Assembly: GCF_042186555.1 (NCBI RefSeq)
Contig: NC_133324.1
Coordinates: 193,774,140 to 193,838,139, forward strand
Reading direction: 5' to 3'
DNA length: 64,000 bases
From: Aquarana catesbeiana
Lineage: Eukaryota; Chordata; Amphibia; Anura; Ranidae
Part shown: positions 22,138 through 33,546 of the stretch, piece after piece
Position numbering within the stretch: the first letter of the stretch is position 1
Layout: the number at the start of each line of letters is the position of its first letter
Notes under the pieces: model-generated
Databases searched by the model: none
Seen by the model: the letters and a program-made list of their open reading frames with translations, nothing else
Told to the model about the DNA's origin: nothing
Made by a program: the position numbers and the translations under genes

Positions 22138-23868
22138 CCACTCAAAGACCAGGTACCTGAAGAGAACAATGACTGGAGGCAATCTAGAAGACAAGCAGTT
22201 GATGGCAAATAGAACACCTTGGTTATTAGTACTAAACAAGTCTGTTTTTTTATAAACAGACAACAATACGAGGGGATTTAATTCCATTAAAACAATATTT
22301 TTACAGAGGCCTCTACACTAATGCGCACCCCAAATAATGGCACAGCCCACTGATTCTGTAAAAAGACAAAAGTCTCTATCTAAAATAAGATTGGCTTGCC
22401 AAATAGTTTTACCATTACAATTTTATAAAAATTGAAGCCAGACTAGCATATCTTCTTAAATATTGGCTGTAAGTCTAACATGTAATAGCTAATGCTAAAA
22501 GGCCAAGCAACTATCGCATCCCTTTTAATATCACCTTTTTCCTCCGGATAAAAGACAAAAGGTGCGATTTAAGTATGGTCAACTTTTTAATGGGGAGTCT
22601 AAATTCCATTTGAACCATGTCAATAGCAATGACTAGGAAGTCAAGACATGTGGTAGGCCACACTTTTTTTTTCAGAGCCAAAGGAATGCCAAAAAGTCAC
22701 ACACATTAAAAAAGGTGTGCAATAAAAGACAGGTATTGAGAAGAGTCAGCTGAACCCATAAACAAAAAAAATGCCCAGATAATGGATTAAAAAGGAAGAA
22801 CCTGACACTTGAATAGCAACCCACTCAATAAAAGAAAGCTTAAAAATAAAACCAGGACAGGGAGCAGCTCATGGGTAGGCAGCGTTCAAGATACATTGTA
22901 CTATTGAAAGGAAAACTCAGGGAATTAAAACTAGGGTGAATTGGTAAGAGTCCAGAAGTTTGATTTAACACCTTGACTGATAAAGGAATACTCCCGCGCT
23001 ATCACTGGAAGTGGAAAGAAACCCCAAAAAACTATGCAACACCAACTGCTGCAAGCACCGATAGATGAATCCATAACCAATAGGTGTATGTGTATAATGA
23101 GTGATGCTGCACTGTTGTTGAACAGTGTAACCAATGTGTCACAAACTGACGCAAGTACTAATAATGAAAATAATAAAAGCAATAATAGAAATGTGCACAA
23201 GGTGGCAGTGTGAACCAAACGTGCAAATAAAGTCTTCAATTAGATTCCTTACAATAAAGTAAATAACGAATGATTTTCATGACAATCCAAATGACATATA
23301 TAACAAAAGTGGGTGACTAATCAATCAGTGCTCATTAAGATGATCAACATAGTACTGAGCGGTGTAGTGAAGATGTGACAAGTAACAAGTCTCTGTCAAA
23401 CCGTACAGTATAGTGCTACAGTCTTAACCGTGCAAACTGATAAATATAAAACGGGTGTCTCTTTCATGCAATGACACCTCTGTGTGAAGTGGCCTCTCAC
23501 CTTACTGCTGTAAGGTAACAGCATAGGAAAACCAGCGGTTCCAATATCCTCTGGGGGTCCTTACATAGGTGGCTGGTGGTTTATAAAAATCTCAATTTCA
23601 TTTGGGGGTCCTCCTCTCGTTGTCCCAAGAATCAATGCTGGGTAGTGGACAGCGATTACTCTATAGTGTAATCTCACTCTCGCCCGGAGGGGGAGGGATA
23701 TGTATAGGTAAGAAGGGGAATGCCCAGATAGTTTTTATTCAATAAATATTTTATTACATACTACACTAACACTAAAACACTCAAAGAAAGGTGAAAACGC
23801 AATGTATCATCCACGAGCGCTGAGCTTGTTCCTGCATCACTTCCGGTGTGCTGTCAGCCAATCCCAAA
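22138..23868. other. AT-rich non-coding region
   Basis: No recognisable protein. A minus-strand open stretch at 23239-22931 is hydrophobic and low-complexity (Leu-rich) and is not recognised. The stretch near 23520-23780 resembles repeat-derived sequence but I cannot define ends. Confidence 0.45.
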
Positions 23869-25168
23869 ACGTAACACCTTCACTTCCGGCCTATAGCAGA
23901 GTGACGGCTGGGCGGGGGCTCCATTGTCCTGCCTGGACGTCATATGATGTCCTATGGAACAAGCCACTGTGCGTGCCCCCCGGGGCATGCAGCGATCAGT
24001 GGTGTGATGTGTTGCTCGGGCCCAGGTAAAGAACCTATGACGTAGACTCTCTACGACGTGATCAGCTGTGTCCAACCACAGTTGATCAATGTAAATAGGA
24101 ATGCTGGTTATCGGCATTCCTCTACTCCCGCTGACAGGGCATGAGTAGAGGAGAGCCAATAAGCGGCTCTCCTGACAGGGAGGGTCTGCGCTGATAATCA
24201 GTGCATTAATTATCAGTGCAGGCCTATCAGCGATGCCTGCCAGTGCCTCCCAGTGATGCCCACCTATGCTCACCAGTAGTTTCAATTAGTGACCATCATT
24301 GATGCCTATCATTCCTCCTATCAGTGCTGCATATTAGTGCCTCCTCACTGGTGCCCGTTAGTGCAGCCTCCTCAGCACAGCCTCATCAGTGCACATCAGT
24401 GAAGTTGAAAAATGACTTAGAAATGTTAATTTCAACCCTTTTGCTGCCAGGTCCGTATGTCGTATGGATATGATAGCTGGGGGGGGTTTAAACACAAAAT
24501 CTGTTGGCTTGTGTCACCTAAAAATCATCACATAGGGCACTTTTTGTCCCCTATGTGCTGAAAAAAAATTAAATACATATATTTTTGCAAAAAAATAGTT
24601 ACACCCAAGCACATAAAATCCCCCCCCCCCCCAAAAAAAAAATGTTGAGGCCCCTCCACATATACGAACTTAAACGCATGTGTTGGGGGCACCTATGCTT
24701 CAAAACGTTGATTGCAATACACATTACATATTGCCGCGCACACTGGAGTGAGAGCAATAAGTCTAGCACAAGACCTCCTCCGTAACACTAAACCGATACC
24801 TATATGGGGCTTTTGAAGCGTTGCCTAGAGAAAGGGTACTGAAGTTTGTCGCAATTGCACGGGCAAATACAAATTTAAGGTTTGGCATGTTGGGTATCTA
24901 TTTACTCGGCGCAATCTCATTTTTTATATTTTACCAAAAATTTGGATTGGTTTGCCCCAAAATTCACTTTGGTGTGTTTTTAACTGAAATTTTGCATTTC
25001 CTAGACCTTTGTGGTAATATCGTGTGACATAAAAAGTTGTAACTACCACTATTTTATTCTCTAGGGTGTCTGCTTTCAGAAAATACATTTGGAGGTTTTA
25101 CATCATCTTTAGGGCTAAAATTATTTTTTAAACGTGTGCAAAAACGGCTCTGGCAGCGAAAAGGTTAA
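23869..25168. mobile_element. Probable TTAA-type non-autonomous element
   Basis: The left part (cacttccggcctatagcag ... gacggctgggcggggg) matches the usual opening of the CCACTT family (compare 27919-27960). The right end reads CTGGCAGCGAAAAGGTTAA. The middle holds a run of imperfect CAGTG-containing units (about 24185-24410) and the 'gcaatttcgcac...tttggtatc' block also found near 57900-57970. Exact ends are eroded. Confidence 0.5.
24185..24410. repeat. Imperfect short tandem units (ATCAGTGC/CCAGTGCC)
   Basis: Repeated variants of ATCAGTG, CCAGTG and TTAGTG at irregular 8-20 bp spacing across 225 bp. Minisatellite-like, non-coding. Confidence 0.55.
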
Positions 25169-25786
25169 ATAATTATACATTTTTGTAACAGAAACTAACA
25201 ATAACTTTATTTTTCAGTCTTTTTTCATTTGTTTAGCAAAAAATAAAAAAACTCAGTGGTGATTAAATACCACCACAACCAGAACCCTGAAAGGCAGGGA
25301 GAAAGAAACCTTCTGCAGTCCTGTCAATTAGAAGAGATGTCTGCTGCTTTGGGTAAGCCATTAAACCATGGGAGCATTTTTGACAGCCTCACAGGTGAGG
25401 CTGCCTTTAAGAAAAGGCTCTTCGTTTTGTAACCAAATTGCTGCTGATAGTTTTGCGGAATAAAAAGGTTAAGCCAAACCCAAAATTGTTAAGTCAGCCA
25501 TAGATGGTGCGATTTGTTGCAGGAAAGAAAATCGCTTAATTCCCACAACATAGTCAGTGCTGATGGGGGAATCCTTCCCACTGAGCTATTGTGTTCTCCC
25601 GACGGGGGGACAGGAGAAGCCGTCTCGGCCAGGAGAACATATAGCCAGTATGGCTAGAGGCTGTAGTCACAAATCTCATGAAAAATCAGACAGGTTGGTT
25701 GTAACAAAGTTGATTTGATTGATCGATTTGGGTACAATCAGGCTGCCCATACATGGTTTGAATCTCGGCCAGTTCTTACCTGAGAA
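25169..25786. other. Repeat-derived non-coding sequence
   Basis: It contains a fragment like the right end of the CCACTT family (ggtgattaaataccacc, about 25256-25274) and a MITE-like block from about 25490 (cagccatagatgg) to about 25785 (cccatacatgg ... tcggccag). No gene seen. Confidence 0.4.
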
Positions 25787-26282
25787 GCCAGCTGCCACGA
25801 GCTCTGCTTCACACACTCTCCACCCACCGCCTCTACATTTTCTGGTCACCATCTCCTAGGAGAGGTCAGTCCAGCTCTGGGAGTTGATGGGCTGAGTTTT
25901 CGGCACTGAAGGCGGCTCCTCTGGAAGCCTTTGCTCTGCCCTCCTCAGTGACAGTGCTGCTCTGACCCAGATCCTCTTCAGCGAGTTCCTGCATCCGCCA
26001 CTTGATTGAAGACTTCTGCTGGCAGCTCCTTTTCATTTCTTGCAGACCATTGAGCCAGCTTCTTCCTTGGCGATGCCAGGGACTTCTTGGTCTGACGGTA
26101 AGCCGAGGCACTTCAGCCAGGAGTCTCCCTTCTTGGCTTCGGCCTGCTCGAACAGCTTCTGCAGGAGTGTCGTGTCACTGAAGAGGAAACTACCAGTGGG
26201 CTCCCATTTTATAGCTCCAGAGTCAGTATTAAAGGTCAAGCTCCACTGGTGATCCCTCTTCAGGCGAATAGTGATAGACCTG
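25787..26282 (-). other. Unrecognised exon-like segment
   Basis: On the minus strand a good acceptor (ctgttttgcag) precedes position 26282. A frame stays open to a TGA at 26033-26035 and includes a distinctive stretch (WSLTFNTDSGAIKWEP ... KLFEQAEAKKGDSWLK). The overlapping frame 26111-25866 is also open and Ser/Glu/Lys-rich, so a frameshifted coding sequence may continue. A donor-like CAG|gtaaga is at the lower end but overlaps repeat sequence. I do not recognise the protein family. It could be a decayed retrocopy, a captured exon or chance. Confidence 0.3.
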
Positions 26283-26887
26283 CAAAACAGACCCTTTAAC
26301 TAGGAACCCCCAGCAATTCCAGAATATTCATGGAGGTCAGATGACCTTAAATTACCTACCTTGATTCTAGAAGATTCCTGGGGGTCATATGATCTCTATT
26401 GACCTATCTTAAGCTTCCACTAGCATTTATGCAGAAGGGGGCCTTGAAACAAGCTTGTCCCCATTTCCTTACATTTTAGAACTTTTGTTCCCTGCAAGTG
26501 ATACTAATATTCTGCTACAGAGAATAAATGTAATTCATTTTGTCTGAAAAAACACAAAGCATTAAGCTACTGTAGAAAAAGAATGTTCCTAACAACTATT
26601 GCTGCATGTTAAGCCCCTTTCTCAATGCTGCGATTTGAAAGTTGTGTGATTTTGCCACAATTTTAGGGAATGCCTGTGTAAACTTGTGGTCTATGGACCT
26701 CAACTCACATCAAAGTTGGACCGAAGTAGTACAGGGACTACTTTAAAGTCGGTGCGACTTGAAGTCACACAGATATGAATGGTACTCATTGGAAATCATC
26801 AGGCCTGTGCTGGCCATCGGGACTACCGGGAGATTCCCGGTGGGCCGATTGGCAGCGGGCCACTACAATGACTCAGATGTCAGACAG

Positions 26888-27210
26888 TGACTGTGTCACT
26901 GTCTCTCTCCGTCTGAGCGTCGCCTGGCGCCGGGCGGCTCCGCTCCTGCACTCGGCGGGCGGGCGGGCCGGCCGCCGGCGTCACAAAAGAACAGGCAGGC
27001 ATTGACACTCCCCCAGGCACTCCCCCTAACAGCTATCAATATAGCTATTTGGGCGGCCTCTTTGTCCCGGCGCCGTGACGTCACTCACGGACGGAGGGGG
27101 GAGGCGGCCCGGGGACATAGGAGGAGGCGGAGCCAGGGCGTAGCAAAGCAAGCCTGGCTGCAAGTCTGCAACCTAGAGGAGCCGAAGCCAAGGAGGAGAA
27201 TTCGGAATCG
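26888..27210. promoter_or_regulatory. CpG-rich block with a CRE-like site inside the hAT
   Basis: Dense CpG (for example GGCGGGCGGGCGGGCCGGCC) and a perfect TGACGTCA at 27076-27083, followed by purine-rich sequence and an AAGTAAG donor-like site near 27288. It resembles a vertebrate CpG-island promoter with a first exon, possibly the original promoter of the hAT transposase. Activity is inference. Confidence 0.4.
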
Positions 27211-27349
27211 GATCAGAAGTTCTGAACCACCACCAGCAACAAGTACAGAGAGACCAAGGCTATAGTGTCACTGAGTCTGTCATCATTCAAGTAAGCAGCA
27301 GTGCAGCACTATAGTAATAATAACTTTTCTAATAATAATAGTAATTACT

Positions 27350-27915
27350 AGTAAGTAACTGAATATACAGCATGGAGGGGGGGAGGGGTAAATCTGTACT
27401 GTATAAATGTACTGCCTCTGGTCATGGTTAAATTATTCATCAGTTACCATGGCCAGTGGCATTAAATTAATAATTGACCAGTGGCATTAAATTAATATTA
27501 ATGCCAGGCATTAATATTAATTTAATGCCACTGGTCAATTATTAATTTAATGCCACTGGCCATGGTAACTGATGAATAATTTAACCATGACCAGTGGCAG
27601 TACATTTATACAGTACAGATTTACCCCTCCCCCCCTCCCCCCCTCCCCCCGCCATGCTGCATATTCAGTTACTAAAAGTAACTGAATATGCAGCATGGCG
27701 GGGGGAGGGGGGGGGTAAATCTGTATTGTAAATGTACTGCCATTGGTGATGGTTAAATTATAAAGTAACTGAATATGCAGCATGATGGGGGGAGGGGGGG
27801 AGGGGTTAATCTGTACTGTAAATGTACTGCCACTGGACATGGTTAAATTATTCATCCATCAGTTACCATGGCCAGTGGCATTAAATTAATAATTGATCAG
27901 TGGCATTAAATTAAT
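27350..27915. repeat. Palindrome cluster of ~165-bp modules
   Basis: The left arm (27352-27504) and right arm (about 27512-27676) are reverse complements, meeting at TTAATGCCAGGCATTAA near 27509. A second inversion point lies at 27676 (cagttactaaaagtaactg), followed by another copy and a partial direct copy from about 27765. Each module runs from gtaactgaatatgcagcatg through a G-rich tract to the TTAATTTAATGCCACTG segment. Confidence 0.85.
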
Positions 27916-27916
27916 A

Positions 27917-28285
27917 TTAACCACTTACCAACCAGCCCATAGCCGAATGACGGCTGCAGGGCGGTTGGATAACTCTGGGAGGACGTACTATGACGTCCTC
28001 CCAGAATTCCCCTCTCGCGCGCCCCCTGGGGCGCACACCCGAACACATCCGTGACCACGCATCACGGATCCTGGTAAATGACCGCTGATCGCGGCCGTTT
28101 ACCATGTGATCTCGCCGTCAAATGACGCCGTCTGATGACGCCGGTTCCTCTCCTCCCCTCCTGTGTACTGATCGGTACACAGTGAGCGGGGAGGGGGATG
28201 GATGGATGTCTGCAGCGCTGTGGGCTGTATGTGTAGTGCCCACAGCGCTGCACAGAGACATCCATCCATCCATGCTCAGCCATCC
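27917..28285. mobile_element. Left part of a CCACTT-type TTAA element
   Basis: TTAACCACTTACCAACCAGC at 27917 opens a fragment similar to the left ends at 23869 and 53260. It contains a small stem (ggacgtactatgacgtcc). It is cut off by the satellite; no right end or second TTAA is seen. Confidence 0.6.
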
Positions 28286-28286
28286 C

Positions 28287-28795
28287 TCACTACTATGCAA
28301 TGCTGTGCAATACTCTGCAATACCCCCACACTACTCTGCAATACTCTGCAATGCCACCACAATACTCTGCAATGCTGTGCAATACTCTGCAATGCCCCCA
28401 CAATACTCTGCAATGCTGTGCAATACTCTGCAATACCCCCACAATACTCTGCAATGCTGTGCAATACTCTGCAATACCCCCACAATACTCTGCAATGCTG
28501 TGCAATACTCTGTAATGCCCCCACAATACTCTGCAATGCTGTGCAATACTCTGCAATGCCCCCACAATACTCTGCAATGCTGTGCAATACTCTGCAATGC
28601 CCCCACAATACTCTGCAATGCTGTGCAATACTCTGCAATGCCCCCACAATACTCTGCAATGCTGTGCAATACTCTGCAATGCCCCCACAATATTCTGCAA
28701 TGCTGTGCAATACTCTGCAATGCTGTGCAATACTCTGCAATGCTGTGCAATACTCTGCAATGCCCCCACAATACTCTGCAATGCTGTGCAATACA
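28287..28795. repeat. 41-bp satellite array
   Basis: About ten to twelve tandem units of 41 bp (for example starts at 28401 and 28442). Each is built from 10-bp subunits CAATACTCTG and CAATGCTGTG plus a CAATGCCCCCA spacer. The terminal part near 28700-28760 loses the spacer and keeps only 20-bp units. Because 41 is not a multiple of 3 and the unit lacks stops, several frames on both strands stay open, which is an artefact. Confidence 0.95.
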
Positions 28796-28972
28796 ACAGT
28801 TTATATACTGTTTTTGTGTGTGTTTGAAAAATTAAAGTGGGCCGGTCTGGATGAAGTCCAGGGCCAAATTTTTGTCCCAGTCCAGCCCTGGAAATCATGT
28901 AGTACGACTTGTCATGCAACTTTGCAGCCCCAAGTTGCAGGACAAGTCGCACAAGTGTGAAAGGGGCCTTAA

Positions 28973-29309
28973 TAATATACCACACAGGACAATTCCCAGA
29001 AATTAAAACATTATACAGAAATGAAATGATGAAATAAAACATTTTCATAACATCATATTTCATTCTATTTTTTTTCTCTTTCAAATGTTGCTGGATAGAA
29101 GAATGGCAAAACAAATCATGTTTAAAATGGTATTATACCCAATCATTAGATGTGGTGGCTGCATTCGTTTTATTTTGTTAGGCTTTTTTCCCACTGTTTT
29201 TTCCTGCTGATCTGGCCAGTAACACACCTCCTGTATTAGTGCCCCCACTCTGGATGAATGAGCATGGCACAGCAGACAGCAGCACTGTTAGTCTGGAGGG
29301 AGGGTAGTG
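28973..29309. other. Non-coding, nothing recognised
   Basis: AT-rich flank without recognisable features. Confidence 0.5.
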
Positions 29310-31151
29310 TTAAAGGATAAGTTCACCTTTTGGGCAGAATATCACTTTTCATAATAAATAGAAGCGTTTTCCAATGCCATTCCTGACCCAGCCCTCTCAA
29401 TGTGCTTTTCTCTCACTTACCTCATTCACACGATATTTACATACCTCCCAACTGTCCCTGATTTCGAGGGACTGTCCCCGATTTGGAGCAATGTCCCTCT
29501 TTCCCAATCATTTTGGTCTGATCCATATAGTTGTATATAAAATGCACTTTTTATCTTTCAAAAAGGTGTTTTCCAGTGCTAAACCTTTCATCCAATTTCT
29601 ATATTGCTGCATTTGTACATTTTAAAAGCCAATATAAAGGAATAGTAGTGGTAAAAAAAAGCTCTTGTGGATTTAATTAATCTTTTTTTGGTTAATTCTC
29701 CTTTTAAGAGGGTGTGGCAGGGGGGCGTGTCCTATGCCTACATACGTTTGTTAGTAGTTGTCCCTCATTCTCATCTCAAAATGTTGGGAGGTATGTATTT
29801 AGAATCTTATCAGTCTTGTATCTTTGAATGGATTTTCAGATTACATCACTTCCTGTAGCTTGTATCAGCATTCGCTTCCTGTTAGGTCATCTCCCAGAAG
29901 CCATTACTTCCTTGTTGCATCACAGAAGAGGACGTGATAGGGTGTGTTCACCACTCTGGACCACACCTCCCTCATTACAATACCACCTTCCACTCACTTC
30001 CTATACAATCTGATTATACAATCTCCTTTAGATCTCCCATCAGCTATGTAGTACACGGGCCTACCCGATTTGCTACAAATTGAATGGACTATTCAGGTGT
30101 GTCCTCCATAGTTCTGGTAAATCTAAAGGAAATTGTACAGAGGTTGTACAATCAGATTGCATAGTGTATGGCATCTTTATACATAGGAGGGAGTGGACTG
30201 AGACACTCAGTCATGAGGCCTCATTCACATCTCCACCTAACAAAAACTCACATTCCCGCATGCTTTTGTTTTGTGCGTTTTGGAGTGTTTTCACTCGTCA
30301 CGCATAGGGCAGCCCATTCACTCGAATAGACTGCCCTACACACAACAATCGCCCCAGAGAAGCTCCAGAACTATTTTTGGAGCAGCACATGGTGCGTTAC
30401 CACAGTTTTTCAGTGTGTTTTTCGCACTTGGGGAGCCTTTAACATGTGATGACAACACAAACACAATGCACATTTACAGCATTTATGAAACGCATGGCAA
30501 AGTGCACATTTTCTGTGCAGTTTCACATGCGTTTGGAAACACACAGATGTAAACAGAGCCTCACTGTTCTTCTGTAAACACACCAATTTCACTTTCAGGC
30601 CCCATTTACACCTAGAGTAGTGGGAGTGCATGTTTTTTGGCTCGTTTTTCCAGTGACACACATAGGGAAGCCAGTTGATTTTAATGGGCTGCGCTCCACC
30701 TGGCAAAGTAGCCCATAGGACATTTTTGTAAATTTGTTACTCCATTTGTCACCTGTTTTTTCATGTGGCAAAATGTGCGTTTTCTTCTGTGTTTGGTGTG
30801 CCGTTAATGACACTGAAAGCGCAACTAGGTAATTTTAGGTGTATAAATGTGGCCATACACTATACAATCTGATTATACACTCTCTTTACAATCTCCTTTA
30901 TATTTAGCAAAACTATATAATAGGAGGAGACACCATCAATTCAATCACTCTGTATCCAATCAGGCAGGCACTTGCACTACATCAGGGATGTCCCGTGGGC
31001 TGCATGTGGACCCAGGGAATTTAACATGCACCCTGAGCCCATCCAAAGGGACGCTGAGGAAGTCAGGCAAATTCACACATGGAGGAATGCCGGGGGTACA
31101 GTGAAAACTTAGTTGATGTGTGAAAAAAAAAAGGGTGAACTTAGCCTTTAA
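29310..31151. mobile_element. TTAA-flanked element with inverted ends
   Basis: TTAA at 29310-29313 and 31148-31151. The left end AAGGATAAGTTCACCTTTT and the right end AAAAGGGTGAACTTAGCCTT are inverted. It contains the nested element at 29440-29795 and MITE-like blocks (gcctcattcacatc ..., gccccatttacacc ...). No transposase found. Confidence 0.65.
29440..29795. mobile_element. Nested MITE with CATACCTCCCAAC ends
   Basis: 356 bp bounded by inverted CATACCTCCCAAC and GTTGGGAGGTATG, with TATTTA on both sides (29434-29439 and 29796-29801), a probable target duplication. Non-coding. Confidence 0.75.
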
Positions 31152-31459
31152 ATGTACCAGAAGATTTAAATACACTATCAAACTGAGGCCAAACTCCAGC
31201 TAACACTTTATAATCAGTTACAGCTGTGTTTTTTTTCCCTTCATGATAAATGTTTACATAAATAAAAGCTGATCAATGTAAGCACCCCTGTCAGTGTTAA
31301 ATGGTTTCTCTCATCCCTGTAAACTCATGCATCTGGAAGAAAGCTTGTTCTTTAAAAAAAAATCAAACTTACTGGCCGAATCACCAGGTGAAAATAAAGG
31401 AAAGAAAGACTAAAAAAGAAAATGAATGCAGCCATCACATCTAAGAATTTTGTAAGCTG

Positions 31460-32520
31460 CAATATAATAAATGTTTGCTTTTATGTTTAACCCTTTCGAA
31501 GGTTTTCTGAAAGCACATGATCAGTAGAATAAAATAAAGGTGCTACTGATTTTTTAGACCCCGTGTTATTTGCGCAAATGTTTATCAAACCAATATATTT
31601 GCAAAAAATACACTAAAACCATTATTAGCAGATAAACAGTCAGTTCCTGCTAAAGCCCTACTAAATATAAAAGCTTAACCTGTACTGAGTTAATAAATAA
31701 CAAATATTTGTAACTTTTAAATTGTGCCTTTTTGCGAAATGGTGAAAAATGAACAGATGCAAAAGTGTAAATATCCAAATTTCTCTAAAAATCTGAAGGT
31801 TTTAAATTTTTCCCTTACAGCTTTCAGAATTTGTGAAAGACCCCCAAAAACCATATTTTCTGAAAGCATACGACCTCTAGAATAAAAAGAAGGTGCTACT
31901 GATTTTTTAGACCCCGTGGTATTTGCGCAAATGTTTATCAAACTAATATATTCGCAAAAAATACACTAAAACCATTATTAGCAGATAAAAACACAGCTAA
32001 TTTTACAAAATTCCTTTTAGATATAAAAGCTGAACCTGTATGGAGTTAATAAATAACAAATATTTGTAAATTTTAAATAGCGCCTTTTTGCAAAATGATG
32101 AAAATCAAACTACCCAAAAATTTCTTTAAAAATTTGAAGGTTTTCATTTTTCACTTACAGCTTTCAGAGTTTGTAAAAGACCCCAAAGCATATATTTGCA
32201 TATGACCTCTGGAATAAAAAGAAGGTGCTACTGATTTTTTAGGCTCTGCGGTATTTGCGCAAATGTTTATCAAATCAATATTCTTGCTAAAAATACACTA
32301 AAACCCATTATTAGCAGATAAAAACACAGCAAGTTTTACAACATTCCTGCTAAATTCCAACTAAATATAAAAGCTTTACCTATATGGAGTTAAACTTAAT
32401 ACATAACAAATATTTGCAATTTTTACATTGCGCCTTTTTGCAAAACTGGTTAAAATCGAACTTACGCAAAAATGTAAATATACAAATTTCTCTAAAAATC
32501 TGAAGATTTTCATTTTTCCC
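31460..32520. repeat. Three-copy tandem repeat, ~335-350 bp unit
   Basis: The segment GTGCTACTGATTTTTTAG recurs at about 31541, 31891 and 32226. It is followed each time by tatttgcgcaaatgtttatc, ttagcagataaa, aatataaaagct and tttttgcaaaa-like blocks. Units differ by substitutions and short indels. AT-rich, non-coding. Confidence 0.9.
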
Positions 32521-32523
32521 TAA

Positions 32524-32760
32524 TGCCCTGTACACACGGTCGGACATTGATCGGACATTGGATGGATGTTGGCTCAAACTTGTCTTGCATACACACGGTC
32601 ACACAAAGTTGTCAGAAAATCCGATAGTTCTGAACGCGGTGGCGTAAAACACGTACGCCGGGACTATAAACGGAGCAGTAGCCAATAGCTTTTGTCTCTT
32701 AATTTATTCTGAGCATGCGTGTGCATCCCTGTAAAGGTACGCTGTGTATGCCCTGTATGA
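32524..32760. mobile_element. Harbinger-family MITE fragment
   Basis: Contains TGTACACACGGTCGGACA, gcatacacacggtcacac and gagcatgcgtgtgc blocks shared with 50323-50748. The second end is not intact. Confidence 0.6.
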
Positions 32761-33546
32761 ACAAGGCCTTCGACCCCTTTTCACACAGACACACCGATCA
32801 GATCTGCCTGTCCGTTTTTAGGCGGGCCCAATCGGACCACACATTGTTCTCTAGGGAGAGGCTGATTTAAATGGGCGCGTGTCCGTTTACACCTGCCTTC
32901 ATCCGATCAAGTCCAGTCCGCTAAAAACAGAGTGACGGTTGTTAACATTTAGGGTTAATAACTCTGATCAGCAGGTTGTAATTCACTGATCAGAGTTGTA
33001 GAGTTGTTCAGCAGAGTCTGAACAATTCTGATATAAGCTTATGGTCATTGAAGTGACCATAAGCTTATAGTAGAGGGATAAATGAGGTCCGTACGGACTT
33101 GGCCACCTGCAGGCACTTCTGTAGGTTTGTACGGCATATGGACTTAGCAGTTAAAGGGTTAATACTGCTTTAAAAGCAGTAATAAGTCAATAAGTTCATT
33201 TGCTGGTGGCTGGGAGTACTCCCTGCAAAGGTTTTGGGGGGGGGGGGGGGACATCAAGACAACAATGATTTACAAAAACATGTTACCTCTGTTATTGAAA
33301 TTTGCAAGTCCCTCTCTAGGTGTTTTCACTGCATATTCTGTCTACCTTTTAAGCGCACATTAGAAGATTTTCCTATTTAAGTCTAGAGAGGACTGCTTTG
33401 ATATATTCTAGACAAGCTCGGCAGGCGTAATGTTCCAAGTGCCTGCCATAAGATCTTCTGGTTGGCAGATCTCAGCAAAGGTCTAAGTAACATATGTCTT
33501 CATCTTATGCACCCTAGACCCTTGGGTGGAGTTTTCCTTTAGATAT
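32761..33546. other. Repeat-rich non-coding stretch
   Basis: It holds a small inverted repeat (gaccataagcttatagt / cataagcttatggtc, about 33040-33070) and a poly-G run at 33235-33250. No gene recognised. Confidence 0.45.

Larger units (their letters stand above)
26800..28890. mobile_element. hAT-type element, non-autonomous, with composite cargo
   Basis: The 8-bp duplication GAAATCAT occurs at 26792-26799 and 28891-28898. The ends are inverted: CAGGCCTGTGCTGG on the left, CCAGTCCAGCCCTG on the right. 8-bp targets and CAGGG-type ends define hAT. Inside, left to right, are a CpG-rich block, a palindrome cluster, the left part of a CCACTT-type element and a 41-bp satellite. No transposase domain can be read. 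Confidence 0.85.
26609..28972. mobile_element. MITE interrupted by a hAT element
   Basis: TTAA/AAGCCCCTTTC at 26609 and GAAAGGGGCCTTAA ending 28972 are inverted ends. The two halves (26609-26799 and 28891-28972) rejoin across the hAT insertion. Internal matches include gcgacttg and its complement caagtcgc. The host MITE predates the hAT. Confidence 0.7.

Noticed and set aside
22931..23241. Leu-rich minus-strand frame as a membrane protein
   Set aside because: Low-complexity, no signal of a gene structure or family; probably chance in AT-rich DNA.
28287..28795. Regularly spaced repeats as a CRISPR array
   Set aside because: Units are contiguous with no unique spacers, and the genome is eukaryotic.
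28122..28960. Long open frames on both strands (237-273 codons) with repeated LQCPHN or HSIAEYC patterns
   Set aside because: They are produced by the stop-free 41-bp satellite cycling through all frames; no start context, domain or codon signal.
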